Position numbers and translations under genes: made by a program. This document shows, piece by piece, positions 36,301 through 47,125 of a DNA stretch of 64,000 nt; within the stretch, counting starts at the first letter, position 1; the number at the start of each line of letters is the position of its first letter. The notes below the pieces were generated by a model that made no database searches, was not told where the DNA came from, and worked only from the letters and a program-made list of their open reading frames with translations. Source of the DNA: Nymphaea colorata (Eukaryota > Streptophyta > Magnoliopsida > Nymphaeales > Nymphaeaceae); assembly GCF_008831285.2 (NCBI RefSeq), contig NC_045146.1, positions 21,777,289 through 21,841,288 on the forward strand. The letters run 5' to 3'.

Positions 36301-39251
36301 AGTACTATTTCCAAGAACAGAGTGGTTGGTTCCAGCATGCTTTGTCATGCAAGGCGCACTAAGAACACATAAAGTAGAACACTCTTTGTGTCTTTCAAGC
36401 ATTCCATCTCCCGCCATGGAACACTTAGGACAGAACGCCCTCCTTATGGAAGAAGTGTTTCCATTCAGCAATCAAACAAACCTTTTTAAAGAAAAATTGC
36501 TGTGGCAAGCCCTGGAAACATTATGATCCAACATGTACTTGTAGGCAATGTTATAAAAGCCGTAGCGTATCGCGTATCGGTCGGGCCGACCTATACGCCG
36601 TATCGTAACGTATCGCAAACGTAGCGTAGCGTATCGTAAAATTAATTTTTTAATTTTAAAAAATATTTAAAAATCCTAGAAAATAGAGAAAAATCATTAA
36701 AAATCTGAAAAAATGAACAAAAAATCAGAAATTAAGAAAAATATATTCAAATATAAAAAAGATCATCATACATAAGGAACATTCATGTGTATCAACGACA
36801 CATTCAAAAATAAGAAATCAAATCTTCAAGAATAACATATAAGCATCCATCACGATTTTAAACTTGAAAATTTTATAGAATCTTAGGACTTAGAGTCTTA
36901 GGACTTGGAGTTTTAGGACTTAGATTACATCACAATTTTATAAGTTCAAAAACATATAGTTATCATCTTTCCTGATTCAACGATAATATCTCCCAAATTG
37001 ATGAATCCTTGGTTATTTTTTATGAAAATGGGCAAAATCTCTCCCTCCTACGTCTATTGGAGTCTTTAAATACAAGAAGAGAGAGGGGGAAGAGTGTTTA
37101 AACTTTTAAAAAATAAAGAAATATGTGTTTTCTCCCGTATCGTACGATACGGGGGTGTATCGCTCGTATCGTACGATACGGCCCCCGTATCGCACGATAC
37201 GGGCGATACGCGTACGATACAAATGCGTATCGTGTTTCAAACACGTATCGTATAGGTTTTCTTGACCTATACGATACGTATCATACGATACACGTCCGTA
37301 TCGTACGATACGGATAACATTGCTTGTAGGTAGTTCCTACATTGTATTCTCCCTTTTTGTCACCTGAAATGAAAGATGACTTGTGGTAATGACTTTGTTC
37401 ATGTTTTTCTGCATTTGTATATTATGTTTTAGTGTCTTCTTGTTGTGGCGTTTGTAAAGCATTCCATGCTTTAAGATGATTCGCTTCATAAAATGTTTAT
37501 GTTCACCATTTCACAACATGCTAAAACGAAAATTTGGGAGTTTGCCTTCTTGCTGTTAGACAACATTGTGCTTTGTTTTTTTTGGAGACTGATAGACAAG
37601 ATGTTACTGTCAATTCAATCAAAAGTTTTTGAGCAATTTTATTCATGTTGAAGTAGTGTAATATGGACATTGTTATTTGTTCAAGGATTTTGAAGCAGGA
37701 CATGGCATTCACAAAGTTGCAGAACTTATAAAAGATACACAAGTGAATGAAAATATAAGGTATGATTTTATCCTCTCATCACAAGCTGTTCTTTGTGTTC
37801 TTTCTTTTTGCGTACCATTTTGACTCAATTGTTACTCCCTTTGCTTTGGGAAACCAAGATAATTGTTTCTTAGGTGATATGGTAAAGAACTATGGCGGTT
37901 TATTTGTTTTCTCTGCATTATGCAATGCTTTTTTGATGGCCATGTTGGATTTTGCTAGTTGTGATGCTGCATGGAAAAGGAGATCCTTCCTTTATTTTAA
38001 TTCTTCTGTTCATGGCCCTTGATTATTTTGCTTTTTCTTTGATAGATCTCCTTTGTTCTAAAGTTACTTTCAAAGATTGGATTGTGATTTAACTAATCTA
38101 GTGTGGGTCATTTATTTGGGTTCACACTGCGAATTCCACACGGGTAAAGACCACGATCTGCTTCTATGGCTGCTATTCTTTAGCTTTTCAAGGTAGCCTG
38201 TTGAGCGAAAATATGGAGTTGTGATTACAAGTGAGTTACCTTTTATGAGAAAAACAGGTATCAATATCATAAGGATGCGAGCCTTTCATTATCAATTAAA
38301 GATTTGATTCTATTGAGACAAAAGAAAAGCTTTTAACTAGAAACTTCCTTACTGAGACCATTTCTGATTTCTATTTTGGCATACACCTTGGTCATATAAG
38401 CTCTTTGTAGTCTCTGCTGTCTATTTCTAGCATGTACCTTCTCATGAAAACGTTTGTGAGCTGAGGGTTTTATTCCTCATTCCTTAAGTTCATCTGACTA
38501 TCACTAACTTCTTGCTACTTTTGTGGATACAATTGTTGCATTTCTGAAGCCAAGTTGAAGGTCCTCAATTTTGTCATAAGCGTCTATTCTTCTTCCTGCT
38601 AGCATTATGTGTTGTTTGTGCTTCATCGACTTCTAGTCTTCTTGATCCTTCATGTCAAATTTCATCTATTGCCTGTAAAATTCTGGGGACTTCTCTCCCT
38701 AGTGAGTGCACTGTTTTTGCATGAAATCCAAAGTTTGGTTTCTTGCAATAGGGTGACTGACTCATCAAAGTATTTTGTGTACCTGATATACCACCTTAAA
38801 GAGTGTATCCGTTGGTCTTAGTTATTCTAAGAGTTAATTAATCTTGCTATGCATAAATCTGCCCTTCATTTCACAGATTTACATGCATTGCAGAATTCAG
38901 ATATTACAGTAAAAAGAAAGAAACTATTGGCAGCTGGCTTACACATCCAAGTACTTCACTTTTTTCAGATTAAAATGTGGAGAGTTCTTACTTTTGCTGG
39001 TGGGGCATGTTCTTCCTTCGGCGAGCAGGCATTCTGCGGCAATGTTTGATGGCCATAATGGAAGGGACAAACATCCCTTGGCATCTGCTGAAGAAGACTT
39101 GAGGCATCTTCTTGGGGAGAAATGCGCATCACTCATTTGGGCAGCGAGTCAGTTTGGTTCGACGCTGGACTTGGAGCAGAGGCAAACGGCGCTCCAGATT
39201 CATGCAAGTAGGGTGCTTAATTCGCTGGAATTGTATTCGGAATGGGACTGA
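33318..39251 (+). CDS. Cdc14 SIN-component family protein (ARM-like)
   Basis: Exons 33318-33597, 34956-35161, 35876-35974, 37686-37759 and 38969-39251 form one 313-residue frame with GT-AG introns and matching phases. Motifs that place it: SLGRQKLYREVTLALRSGLR near the N-terminus, LRNLLKFLRSVSESD, LRVLEGCCILHKES, LSTRGVLEQGACLDAIVSLM, LKCGEFLLLLVGH and EKCASLIWAASQFGSTLD. These are conserved in plant proteins annotated with the Pfam family 'Cell division control protein 14, SIN component'. In fission yeast the namesake binds the Sid1 kinase in the septation initiation network. It is not the Cdc14 phosphatase. The plant role is little known. Exon 1 is GC-rich, unlike the later exons. Intron 3 (35975-37685) contains two transposons. 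The exon 5 stretch after LVGH (LPSASRHSAAMFD) is not part of the family pattern as I recall it and may be extra sequence read through at that exon. Confidence 0.88.
36278..36485. mobile_element. MITE in intron 3, 208 bp
   Basis: The left end GAGGTTGTTTGGTTGCTGGA and the right end (inverted, AAAGGTTTGTTTGATTGCTGAA) match with small indels. TTA flanks each side (36275-36277 and 36486-36488). This fits a Tourist/Harbinger-like MITE, close in length to the one at 29.8 kb though different in sequence. Family assignment is tentative because TTA is short and common in AT-rich DNA. Confidence 0.5.
36546..37322. mobile_element. Palindrome-rich hAT-type element in intron 3, 777 bp
   Basis: Flanked by a perfect 8-bp duplication CTTGTAGG (36538-36545 and 37323-37330). 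The terminal inverted repeat is CAATGTTAT/ATAACATTG, fitting the hAT end pattern (C-A-R-N-G) and duplication length. Inside each end lie repeated self-complementary CGTATCGTACGATACG-type motifs: a few degenerate ones at left (about 36.56-36.64 kb) and a dense array at right (about 37.13-37.32 kb). The 500-base core is AT-rich and non-coding, with short repeats of TTAGGACTTAGAG type near 36.89-36.93 kb. No transposase, so it depends on an element elsewhere. It is spliced out with intron 3 and does not alter the protein. Confidence 0.82.
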
Positions 39252-40730
39252 AACTCTTGACCGGTTCGAGTAGGACTCCTTGGTGCGTCCTGAACGCTCA
39301 CTGCTGTAGGGTCATTAATTTGGGACACCTTTGGGGAATGCACGAGAAAGGTAAAAGGAGAAGGGCAAAATTCATCGAAGGGCTCTTGTGGCGCCTGAGC
39401 ATATGAAACAGGCGAATTGGCAACCTGCTCAACTGCATATACGAGGTTGTAGTAAAAACCCTTTGCCATGTAAAGATAAATTTGGCGTTGCATTGTATTA
39501 TTATGAAAACGGAGTCACGAATAACTCTCTCGTTTACACATTTGCACGTGAACGCAAAGAGGCGCCGGAACGAAAAGTGGTTATCCATCTTCAAGATACG
39601 CTTCTAGAGGGGAGGTGATATACATGTACCAGCACTTTTTCAAGAGAAAAAATGTTAATACAGTTCTTTGCTTTAGGGCTGGATATGGAACGGATTCTAC
39701 TGGACATCCACTCCAACCTAGTCAATTTGGACGCATTTGCCATGTAAAGATAACTTTGCTTAGGTTTGTGTTCGATTCAGAGGAAAAAATCAATTGGGGT
39801 GTCGATTAAATTCTAGGTTTGGAGTTGTCTTTCCCTTCACATGCGAATGTAATAAAAGATAAAGAACCAAGTGCACAACGAGAACTTAACCAGGCGTCTC
39901 AAACAAAGTATGAAATTGAAAAGCAGGTAAATCCGCGCAACTGCCCCACTAGACTTACCCTTAAAAGAGCATTTGAAAAAGAGCAGTTACCATTTTTTTT
40001 TTCTAAAATTCATTGGCAATGGTAAACATGGCTTTTATTTAACGGTTCTTAGGGAAGTTGAGTTTAGCTTAAGAAATGTAAAAACATGAGCCGGAATAAG
40101 GTCTGTAAATGAAATGTGTGCCGGAAAAGGAGCCAGCTCGTGCTCTTTATTCAGCTTATAGAGTTGATCGACGATAAACTAAACTAAGCTTGAAGGCTTA
40201 GTTCCATGCGCTTGTTCGGCTCGTTCGCTAACGCAACATCTGAAAAGGCATTTACACGAGGAACAGGTTGGCGGGTCAACCGCAACATGCTTGGAATCAA
40301 TGGTTGCTTGACAAAGATGCAGAATCTCATTGCAGCCAAGTCTATTTATCAAAGTACCATAAATTAAAGAAGAAAGGTAAGAAAGCAAAAAAAGAAGCTC
40401 CTTTAGTTGAGGAACCTATTTGGCTCTGACTATCATCCGTCCAAATGGAAAGGTGGGGAGTATTGAGTGCGACCAGCGGTTGCCGCATCTTCATGCATTC
40501 AAACCATCTTTTAAGAAGTCAAAAACCTAAATATTGGTATTGACTCATGAAGGCACATGGTTTGACCAATCTTCACATGGGGAGTTTGAGTGCCGATCTG
40601 CATCAGTTTGTGACCGCAAAAAATGCCACTGTGTAAAAAGAGATCACTATTGGCAGTCAGCTTCGACGTGACTAAGGGTTAGACTGTCAACTTGTGAGGG
40701 AGGAGCAAGGGTGTCGATGGAAGAAGGATA

Positions 40731-40823
40731 GTAAGTGGAATCCTTATAATGAAAGTTGAATCAGAGGAGGAAAGGTGTAAGTGGAATCCTTATAATGAAA
40801 GTTGAATCAGAGGAGGAAAGGTG
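40731..40823. repeat. Perfect 46-bp tandem duplication
   Basis: A unit starting TAAGTGGAATCCTTATAATG at 40732 is repeated exactly from 40778, with no mismatch over 46 bases. No mismatches means the event is recent or is an assembly artefact. No known repeat family is recognised. Confidence 0.92.
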
Positions 40824-41439
40824 TGATGCTACTACAAATATATGTCTTTAGTGGATCTCAAACAAAATGAGTCATTTTGAAATGGGATGAGAGGAAGCCG
40901 GTTTGGATGGCTGGCGAACTCGTCGAATTGACTTGTGACTGAATGAATCTGGTACCCTAATGGTGGCTTTACGGCGACGCGTTTGGCTTGGCCTGAGTCT
41001 GACTTCAAAGCCTTTTCGTTTCATTATTAGGTCAAGGGAAATTAAGGTTCTTATCATTGACAAGTACCCCGGTTGACATACTTTACTTTGGTCTCCATAA
41101 GCCTGTAGAGGTCCCTACCTCCTCTTTATCAACTACACTAGGCTTCAATTACTCCTTTTTTTGGCTTCTTTACAACCACAACAAAGGTGTTTGCTGTCTT
41201 GAGGGGTATAGTGTATGTGCAAGTGGTGAGGTTCGTGGGTCGGTGAGAGCTCATTCGTCAGTTTTATTCATATTGACATTATTTTTTTATATTATAAATT
41301 GTTATAGATGCTATTCTCGAGTTAGAGGGAGTAACCGTAAGTTCACCCAAGTTTTGATGCAACTTTAGACCTTAGAGACAAAGGAAGGAAAGAGTGTTTC
41401 GGCTTATCACCTGAGCAGTGGGGTTTCCTCTTACCAGGG

Positions 41440-41620
41440 GTTGATACAAGGGGGTTGGCAGGGCCTTGACTCTCCTCAAAATTTTTATATAAATATAAAT
41501 AAATAATATATATATATATATATATTAAGTCCATATAAAAATTTTAAAAAATTATGTTGAGACATATTAAAATTTTGAAACTATACTTAGCCCACTTCAA
41601 TAAAATAAAATGGCCAAGGT
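41440..41620. repeat. Degenerate dispersed AT-rich repeat, copy 2
   Basis: Starts with GGGGGTTGGCAGGGCC and runs into an AT-rich tract with TATAAAAATTTTAAAAAATTAT and ATTAAAATTTTGAAACTATA. It follows the same order as the copy at 2.6 kb. A TA microsatellite has expanded inside this copy. Confidence 0.45.
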
Positions 41621-41661
41621 CTCCTGCATTTATAGCCTCCTTGTACGGCCAGGTAATGTTG

Positions 41662-41663
<2 letters not shown>

Positions 41664-41704
<41 letters not shown>
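41664..41704. repeat. (TA)n microsatellite
   Basis: TA run interrupted by a single TT step near its right end. Confidence 0.9.
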
Positions 41705-42346
41705 GAACTTGAAAGGCCGATTCTTGCACATGATTTTTGGCCCAAGTGATTACTCACACCTTTTCTACATTGAAGTAGGGTTAAATGAGAATCATTATGT
41801 GGTTGTTTTTCTGCAAGAAAAAAAGGTAGTGGTACCCTTTTTTTTTTTTTTTCATTTATTGTGGTTATCGAGGAACCGTTCTTTGAACGTGCACATCCAC
41901 TCGACCGTTGAGCCAATTCATCCCTGAACCAAAACGGAGTTACCGAAGCCATGAAACCTGTTCTATAGTCCGTGAAACCCTAGCTACTCCATTGGAAGCA
42001 AAGCAGGGTCTTTCACTCACGCCTGGTGAAACAAACACCCCGCAGCCGAAAGAGGTTCGTATGAAAGATTTACTTTGTGCGGCTGAACCCTAATCTGGGA
42101 AAACTTTTCCATGGAACTTTTCCCATTTCTAAATATGGTGACATGTGAGAAAGCCTGACTCCCTAGGCCCTAGGAGGCCCAGTTCCATAGAACTCGGGTG
42201 TCCCATAACAGCCGATCTGTACATTTTCATCCTAAGGTTCAAAGAAAAGAAGAACAAATCGTATACTTTTTTGCAGAAAGCACCAATGATAAAGGCTGTA
42301 ATAGTTTTCTCTTGCTGAGAAGGGTCTGTTTGGCAACTTTTGTCAC

Positions 42347-42352
<6 letters not shown>

Positions 42353-42391
<39 letters not shown>
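42353..42391. repeat. (GA)n microsatellite
   Basis: Uninterrupted GA run on the + strand. It falls in no recognised gene. Confidence 0.9.
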
Positions 42392-42396
<5 letters not shown>

Positions 42397-43250
42397 AGAC
42401 AGAGGGAGGCCATTGTCAGCCATAATGATCGGAGTACTGGTGTGGGGTCTGCCACCATGGGAAGTCAGCTGGGGGAGGTGGACACCATTAAAAGCAGGCT
42501 TCAAATTATTAAGATGGCCAACTCAAGATCCATGAATGCGCCATCATATAACTCACTACGAATTCATGAACAACTCTCTCTACTTCCAATTAGCCTTCTC
42601 TCTCTCTCCCACGCACAGCCACAGACACACGGATATCTTGAAGCCTATCCCAACCTCCCCTAACATGCACATGCAAGACCTGAAATATGCACGAGTTGCA
42701 GCCATATTGATCACCTGAAGCTTGCTTCCATCGAAACCAACCCACCAACATAGAAATTAAACCTTTCATTCCCACAATCAAAGCGAATCCTCGTCATAAT
42801 AACAATGGTAAGAAGAATGTATAAGAACAATATCGGTAAAAGGATGAAGAAGGATAAGCAGAATAAGAAGTGGGAACTTCAAAGAAATTGAGGAAAACAA
42901 AATTGTCATTCAGTTTTTTTTTCTCTTTTGTACTGGATAATGTGGCAGTACTACTGAAACGAGCATGTGTAATTACATATGCACATTTTGAAACAGGAAT
43001 TGGATTTATGTACATATTGTCCAAAGAGAGCCACTAGGGTTCTTAAGATCTGGTTGAATATTATGCGGAACTCCAGCTTAGAACATGCTGAATAAGGAGA
43101 GCACCTTAATTTTGTGCCTCAAGCACTGGTTCTTTGCCTTCTACATATCAATCCCTAAGAACCATACAATTGCATCAAAGAGACTTTTGAAGCAACTGCA
43201 GTAAAAAAGGAAGAAAAAAAAAGATAAAGAGCAATGCTAATGAAGCTTAA

Positions 43251-44501
43251 TTATGAACTGCTTTCACCAACTGCTCTAAGGACAGATGATAATCCATGAA
43301 ACGGAACACAGGGGAATGCCTTCCAAGCCCTCCAATGTAGTCTTAGTATCTCCTTGGCCTTCTGCTTGGTCTTCAAATTGCATTCTGTCTGTAGCACCAT
43401 ACACAGCTTGAAAACAGCACCCATGTCGACCATTTCTTGGATCAGAGAAGAAGACGATGAATACTTGGAAACCAACAGCAGCACTCTCACTGCCTTCTCA
43501 TTTGCGACATGAGAAACCCTAAAGATCTTCCTCGACACAACTGCAACACTGGCAGGGTGAGCGAGGAAGGCTTCCCTGCCCTCCGCTCTACCACACAGCA
43601 ATTCGAGCACTCCCAACATGATCTCGCACTTCCTTCTCTCATTATTCTCAGCCAGGAATTCCACGACAACAGGCACAACGCCTGCTTCTACTGCCTTTAT
43701 CCTGTTCTTTCCCCATGGGCAGACCTCCATGAGTATCGAAAGTGCGGCCATCGTCGCCTGGTTCGAGTTCTGGTCCTTCAAGATTTCCACGATTCCGTCG
43801 AACAGCTCCGTTTGTAGAGACATCAAGTAGTTCTGTTGAACGGATTTGCAGACGGATCTCAAGACAGTGGCAGCGTGTACTCTAGCATTATAACTCCCTC
43901 TCTGTAATACCCATGACAAGCACGTTATGAGGTCCATACCGGCAAGACGAGTGGCTGTCTCTGGTGACAGATGAAGGAGAGAAAGAGTGCTCAATGCTTC
44001 TTCCCCAATGATTTCACTCTGATCAAACTGGCTGGCGACGTCTTGAGCGTAATTCTCCGCTACAAGAGAAGCCATCACCGGAGCCAAACCTGCTTCCTCC
44101 ATCAACCTCTTATTGGATTCATTCTCTTTCAGTAGAGACCTGATCTTCCTAAGAGCCTTCAATTGATCGGAAACTGGGGATTTGGCCCCGTCTATGAGCT
44201 TCCGGACGTTCTCGCCGTCGATGGTGGGGGTCGTCTCCAGCAGGCCCTCGGCTTGGCCGGCCAAGGGGTTGTCGCCAAGCCATGACTGGATCAGACGGAG
44301 GAGGGTGGAGTTGGGTGTCAGTGAATGGTCCGTTAGCACTTGCTTTGTAACAGGACAAGTCTTCTTCTTGTAAGCGAGGAGCCATTTGTGAATGCTCTCC
44401 CTGTCGTATGTGATGCCGGTGCAGACTGTAACAGGGTCCATCATGATCTGCAGAGAGATCGGACAGATGAAGAATGGAGGAATTTCAGGAACACCATCCA
44501 T
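43251..44501 (-). CDS. U-box E3 ubiquitin ligase, PUB22/23/24-like
   Basis: Single-exon frame of 416 residues starting at an ATG with no earlier in-frame start nearby. The U-box spans about residues 8-82: FFICPISLQIMMDPV, then GITYDRESIHKWL, CPVTKQ and the closing NSTLLRLIQSW. ARM-type helical repeats fill about 115-400, including EAGLAPVMASLV, GEEALSTLSLL and AALSILMEVCPWGKNRIKAVEAG. Length, lack of introns and U-box followed directly by ARM repeats fit the PUB22/23/24 clade, E2-dependent ligases that in Arabidopsis dampen pattern-triggered immunity (PUB22 acts on Exo70B2) and drought signalling. The N-terminal U-box looks complete. A CT-rich tract lies about 240 bases upstream. Which member of the clade it matches cannot be told without a tree. 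Confidence 0.95.
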   Translation of the reverse strand: MDGVPEIPPFFICPISLQIMMDPVTVCTGITYDRESIHKWLLAYKKKTCPVTKQVLTDHSLTPNSTLLRLIQSWLGDNPLAGQAEGLLETTPTIDGENVRKLIDGAKSPVSDQLKALRKIRSLLKENESNKRLMEEAGLAPVMASLVAENYAQDVASQFDQSEIIGEEALSTLSLLHLSPETATRLAGMDLITCLSWVLQRGSYNARVHAATVLRSVCKSVQQNYLMSLQTELFDGIVEILKDQNSNQATMAALSILMEVCPWGKNRIKAVEAGVVPVVVEFLAENNERRKCEIMLGVLELLCGRAEGREAFLAHPASVAVVSRKIFRVSHVANEKAVRVLLLVSKYSSSSSLIQEMVDMGAVFKLCMVLQTECNLKTKQKAKEILRLHWRAWKAFPCVPFHGLSSVLRAVGESSS

Positions 44502-47125
44502 TGCAGACGGTAAGCCCTGGTTTCTGAATAACGCTTAGAGGGAAAGAGATAGAGAAAAGAGAGGGAGCGGAAAGGTTGAAGGTGGTGGTGGCGGTGGAAA
44601 TTGAAGATGGTGGTGGAAGTTAGGAGGGGAGGTATTAAATTCTGGGGACTCCCTGGGGATCACAGCCGACTCGTGAGCGTTATGGATGGGAAGAAGCAGG
44701 AGGAGCTAATGTTATAAAAAGGAGAGGAAGCCCTCCGTCTCTCTCTCTCTCTCTTGCACACGGACAAAGGCGTTTACCAGAGCTTCGGTTTTGACCTTTG
44801 CACGTCACCAACTTCTCAACTTGGCGATAGCTCAGGTTATGGCTCTTGAGCTTCAATGGCGTCAGCTTGGCTCAAGTCAGCAACTCTGCTTCGATTCCGG
44901 TTGATGTGATGGATCCCAGATTCAGTTATGTTGACGAAGACAAAGGACCATATGGTTTCGATGTTAGCTCTAATTTATGATACATTTAAGACACTCTAAT
45001 CTTAGTCATTTGTATATTCTTATTAGCACACACTAGTATCAAGATTTTTTGTTTTTTATTTATAGAGAATATTACAAAAGTGTCAAACATTTACATATAC
45101 AACAAATAAGTTTTTTATTTTGAAAAAGAATTTCAAAGGAGCTGCCTACCATTTTGACAAAAAAACCGATACAAACACTCATTTTGAAGCCAAGAATAAT
45201 CTTTCACCAGTGTAAAGAAAGAGTGGTTGTCATTTTAAGTTAAAAACTACTTTTTGTATATCAGAAGACAATAATTCCTTGATAATTTATCTTCAAAAGT
45301 TGAACAGTTGAGTGGTAATTGAAAAATAAAACAGCCAAAATAACTATATGTTAACTAAGTACATCCTATTAACTGCTCACATTTATAAACATACCCATTT
45401 CAAATCAGAGAATGAAAAATACACACCAAATATTTAAATAACCATTTTAATCTTAAATTTCTGACAACCTTTTTAAGCAACAAAAAAACAAATCTAAAAC
45501 TAGAAAGAAATCGCGTGGCCTTGTGCCCATATACTGAAAACCTTGCCATAAACATCTCTGTCATTCACTGCAAAATTTTAATCTTCTCATCTAATTCCAT
45601 TAAATGAGCAATAATATTTCTGCGAGTTCTTTATTGCTTTCTTACCACAGATTTGGCTCCACGCATACCAAAAAAGTTTCCCGTTCTTTTTTGGTAAACA
45701 ATAAAAGTTTGCACGTTTAAGATATTTTTCCCATGTTGGTAAACGTTGGAAGTGAACCAGCACTGCTCGAACCGGGCCTAGTCAACGGTCTGGTCAAACT
45801 TTCAGCCAAGAAGCCGAGCCAAGGCTGGAGCCGCGCCTTCTCGAAGTCAAACCTGACGGGTTTCCCATGTTGATTCTGCTTTTAGCTTAAAAAGTTATTC
45901 AAATTGCATAATTGGTCAACGCCACCGGCCTCAAGTTTTGGGGTCGAAAAGAAAGTCAGCTCAGCCCACAGGCCATATTAGTGGCTGACGTGGCCCATCC
46001 CAGGTTAACCAAATCATCTAGTGCCACGTGGGGCTCAATATGGTAATTGCAAAATTTTATTTTCAAAATTAATTTTGTTTTTTTATATGGACTTTTTAAA
46101 GTAATGTATTCTGATTATTAAATATAGTTTTGCAAGTGAAAAAATTTCAGTGTGGGTTTTTGGTTATTCGGACACTCAATATAAATCTGCAATTAGAAAA
46201 ATCATAGAGTGTGACACTCGATGTCAACAGTATTATCTCAAGAATAAGCTTTCCCTTCGCCACTCGAAGGGGATATACTTTGTGGGTACCCATAGTTTTG
46301 AATATACTTGACCTTTCATTCCTGTTATCATGTCGGATGTCATCAAAGCACATGAGCTTGTTGCTTGGTCTTGGGGGAAGATGATCGGTTAAATATCTCT
46401 TCTGTTGAGAAATTTAATAACTAAGTTATCAAGTCGAACTTCCAAAAGCTACTTTCAAAAGGTTGTTTAAGAGAAAATCTTGGACTTTAAAATTGATCAC
46501 ATTCATGGCTGAGGTGATGAGAAAGATTTCATGCTAAAGGCTTTGATTATGTGGTCTATGGCGGCGCCACCGGCGTCAGCCCGGCCTGCCTGATGCCCAG
46601 TCTTAATCTAGTTGGACGACATGTCTTTATCTCTGATTCTAACCTTAGTTTTTAGACACCAGTCCAATTTGGATATGGCGATTAGATTGTAAAACATAAT
46701 TATTCAATGTTCAATACTGATTCATGTTTAAATAATGGAATTCCTTATTAAAATTAGCACCATGAATTCAGATTTGTTATAAGATCCTTCTTGTTTCAAT
46801 GACGGTTGAATTTGACAACTTCGAATTTAATTCTATTATTTTTTCACCGGAATCCAAGCCTGAATTAGGCAATATCAGACTAGGCATTGTCCGATTTCGG
46901 ATCCAATGCCTTGACATTCCTGTTACAATTGATTAGATTCGGATCCGGTAGAATACCCGACTTGGAGCAGAGCTGACCGGATACCTGGATCTCTCTGGAG
47001 GATCAAAGTAAACGTGGATCCGACCCGATAGCCAACGGCGGCAACCGGCACGGCCTCGATCCTCCGCCCCTCCTTCCCCTCTTTGCCGGCGCTGGGATTC
47101 CCGGGTAATCGAGTTCCTTGCCGGC
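44502..47125. other. Divergent intergenic region, U-box and Mut7-like genes
   Basis: The genes on either side point away from each other, so both promoters lie here. Near 44.74 kb is a CT-rich microsatellite; TATAAAAA at about 44.713 kb faces the + strand. The middle (45.0-46.9 kb) is AT-rich with no gene. The last 200 bases before 47126 are GC-rich and probably the leader of the Mut7-like gene. Confidence 0.5.

Larger units (their letters stand above)
39252..43250. other. Intergenic between Cdc14-like and U-box genes
   Basis: The first few hundred bases should be the Cdc14-like 3' UTR. The rest holds a perfect 46-bp tandem duplication (40.73-40.82 kb), the second copy of the degenerate repeat seen at 2.6 kb, a TA tract (41.66-41.70 kb) and a GA tract (42.35-42.39 kb). 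No gene is recognised; the many open frames are short and on both strands. Confidence 0.5.

Noticed and set aside
37123-37317. Possible CRISPR-like array from repeated GTATCGTACGATAC motifs
   Set aside because: The spacing is irregular, the motifs are palindromes inside transposon ends, and the genome is a plant nuclear one.
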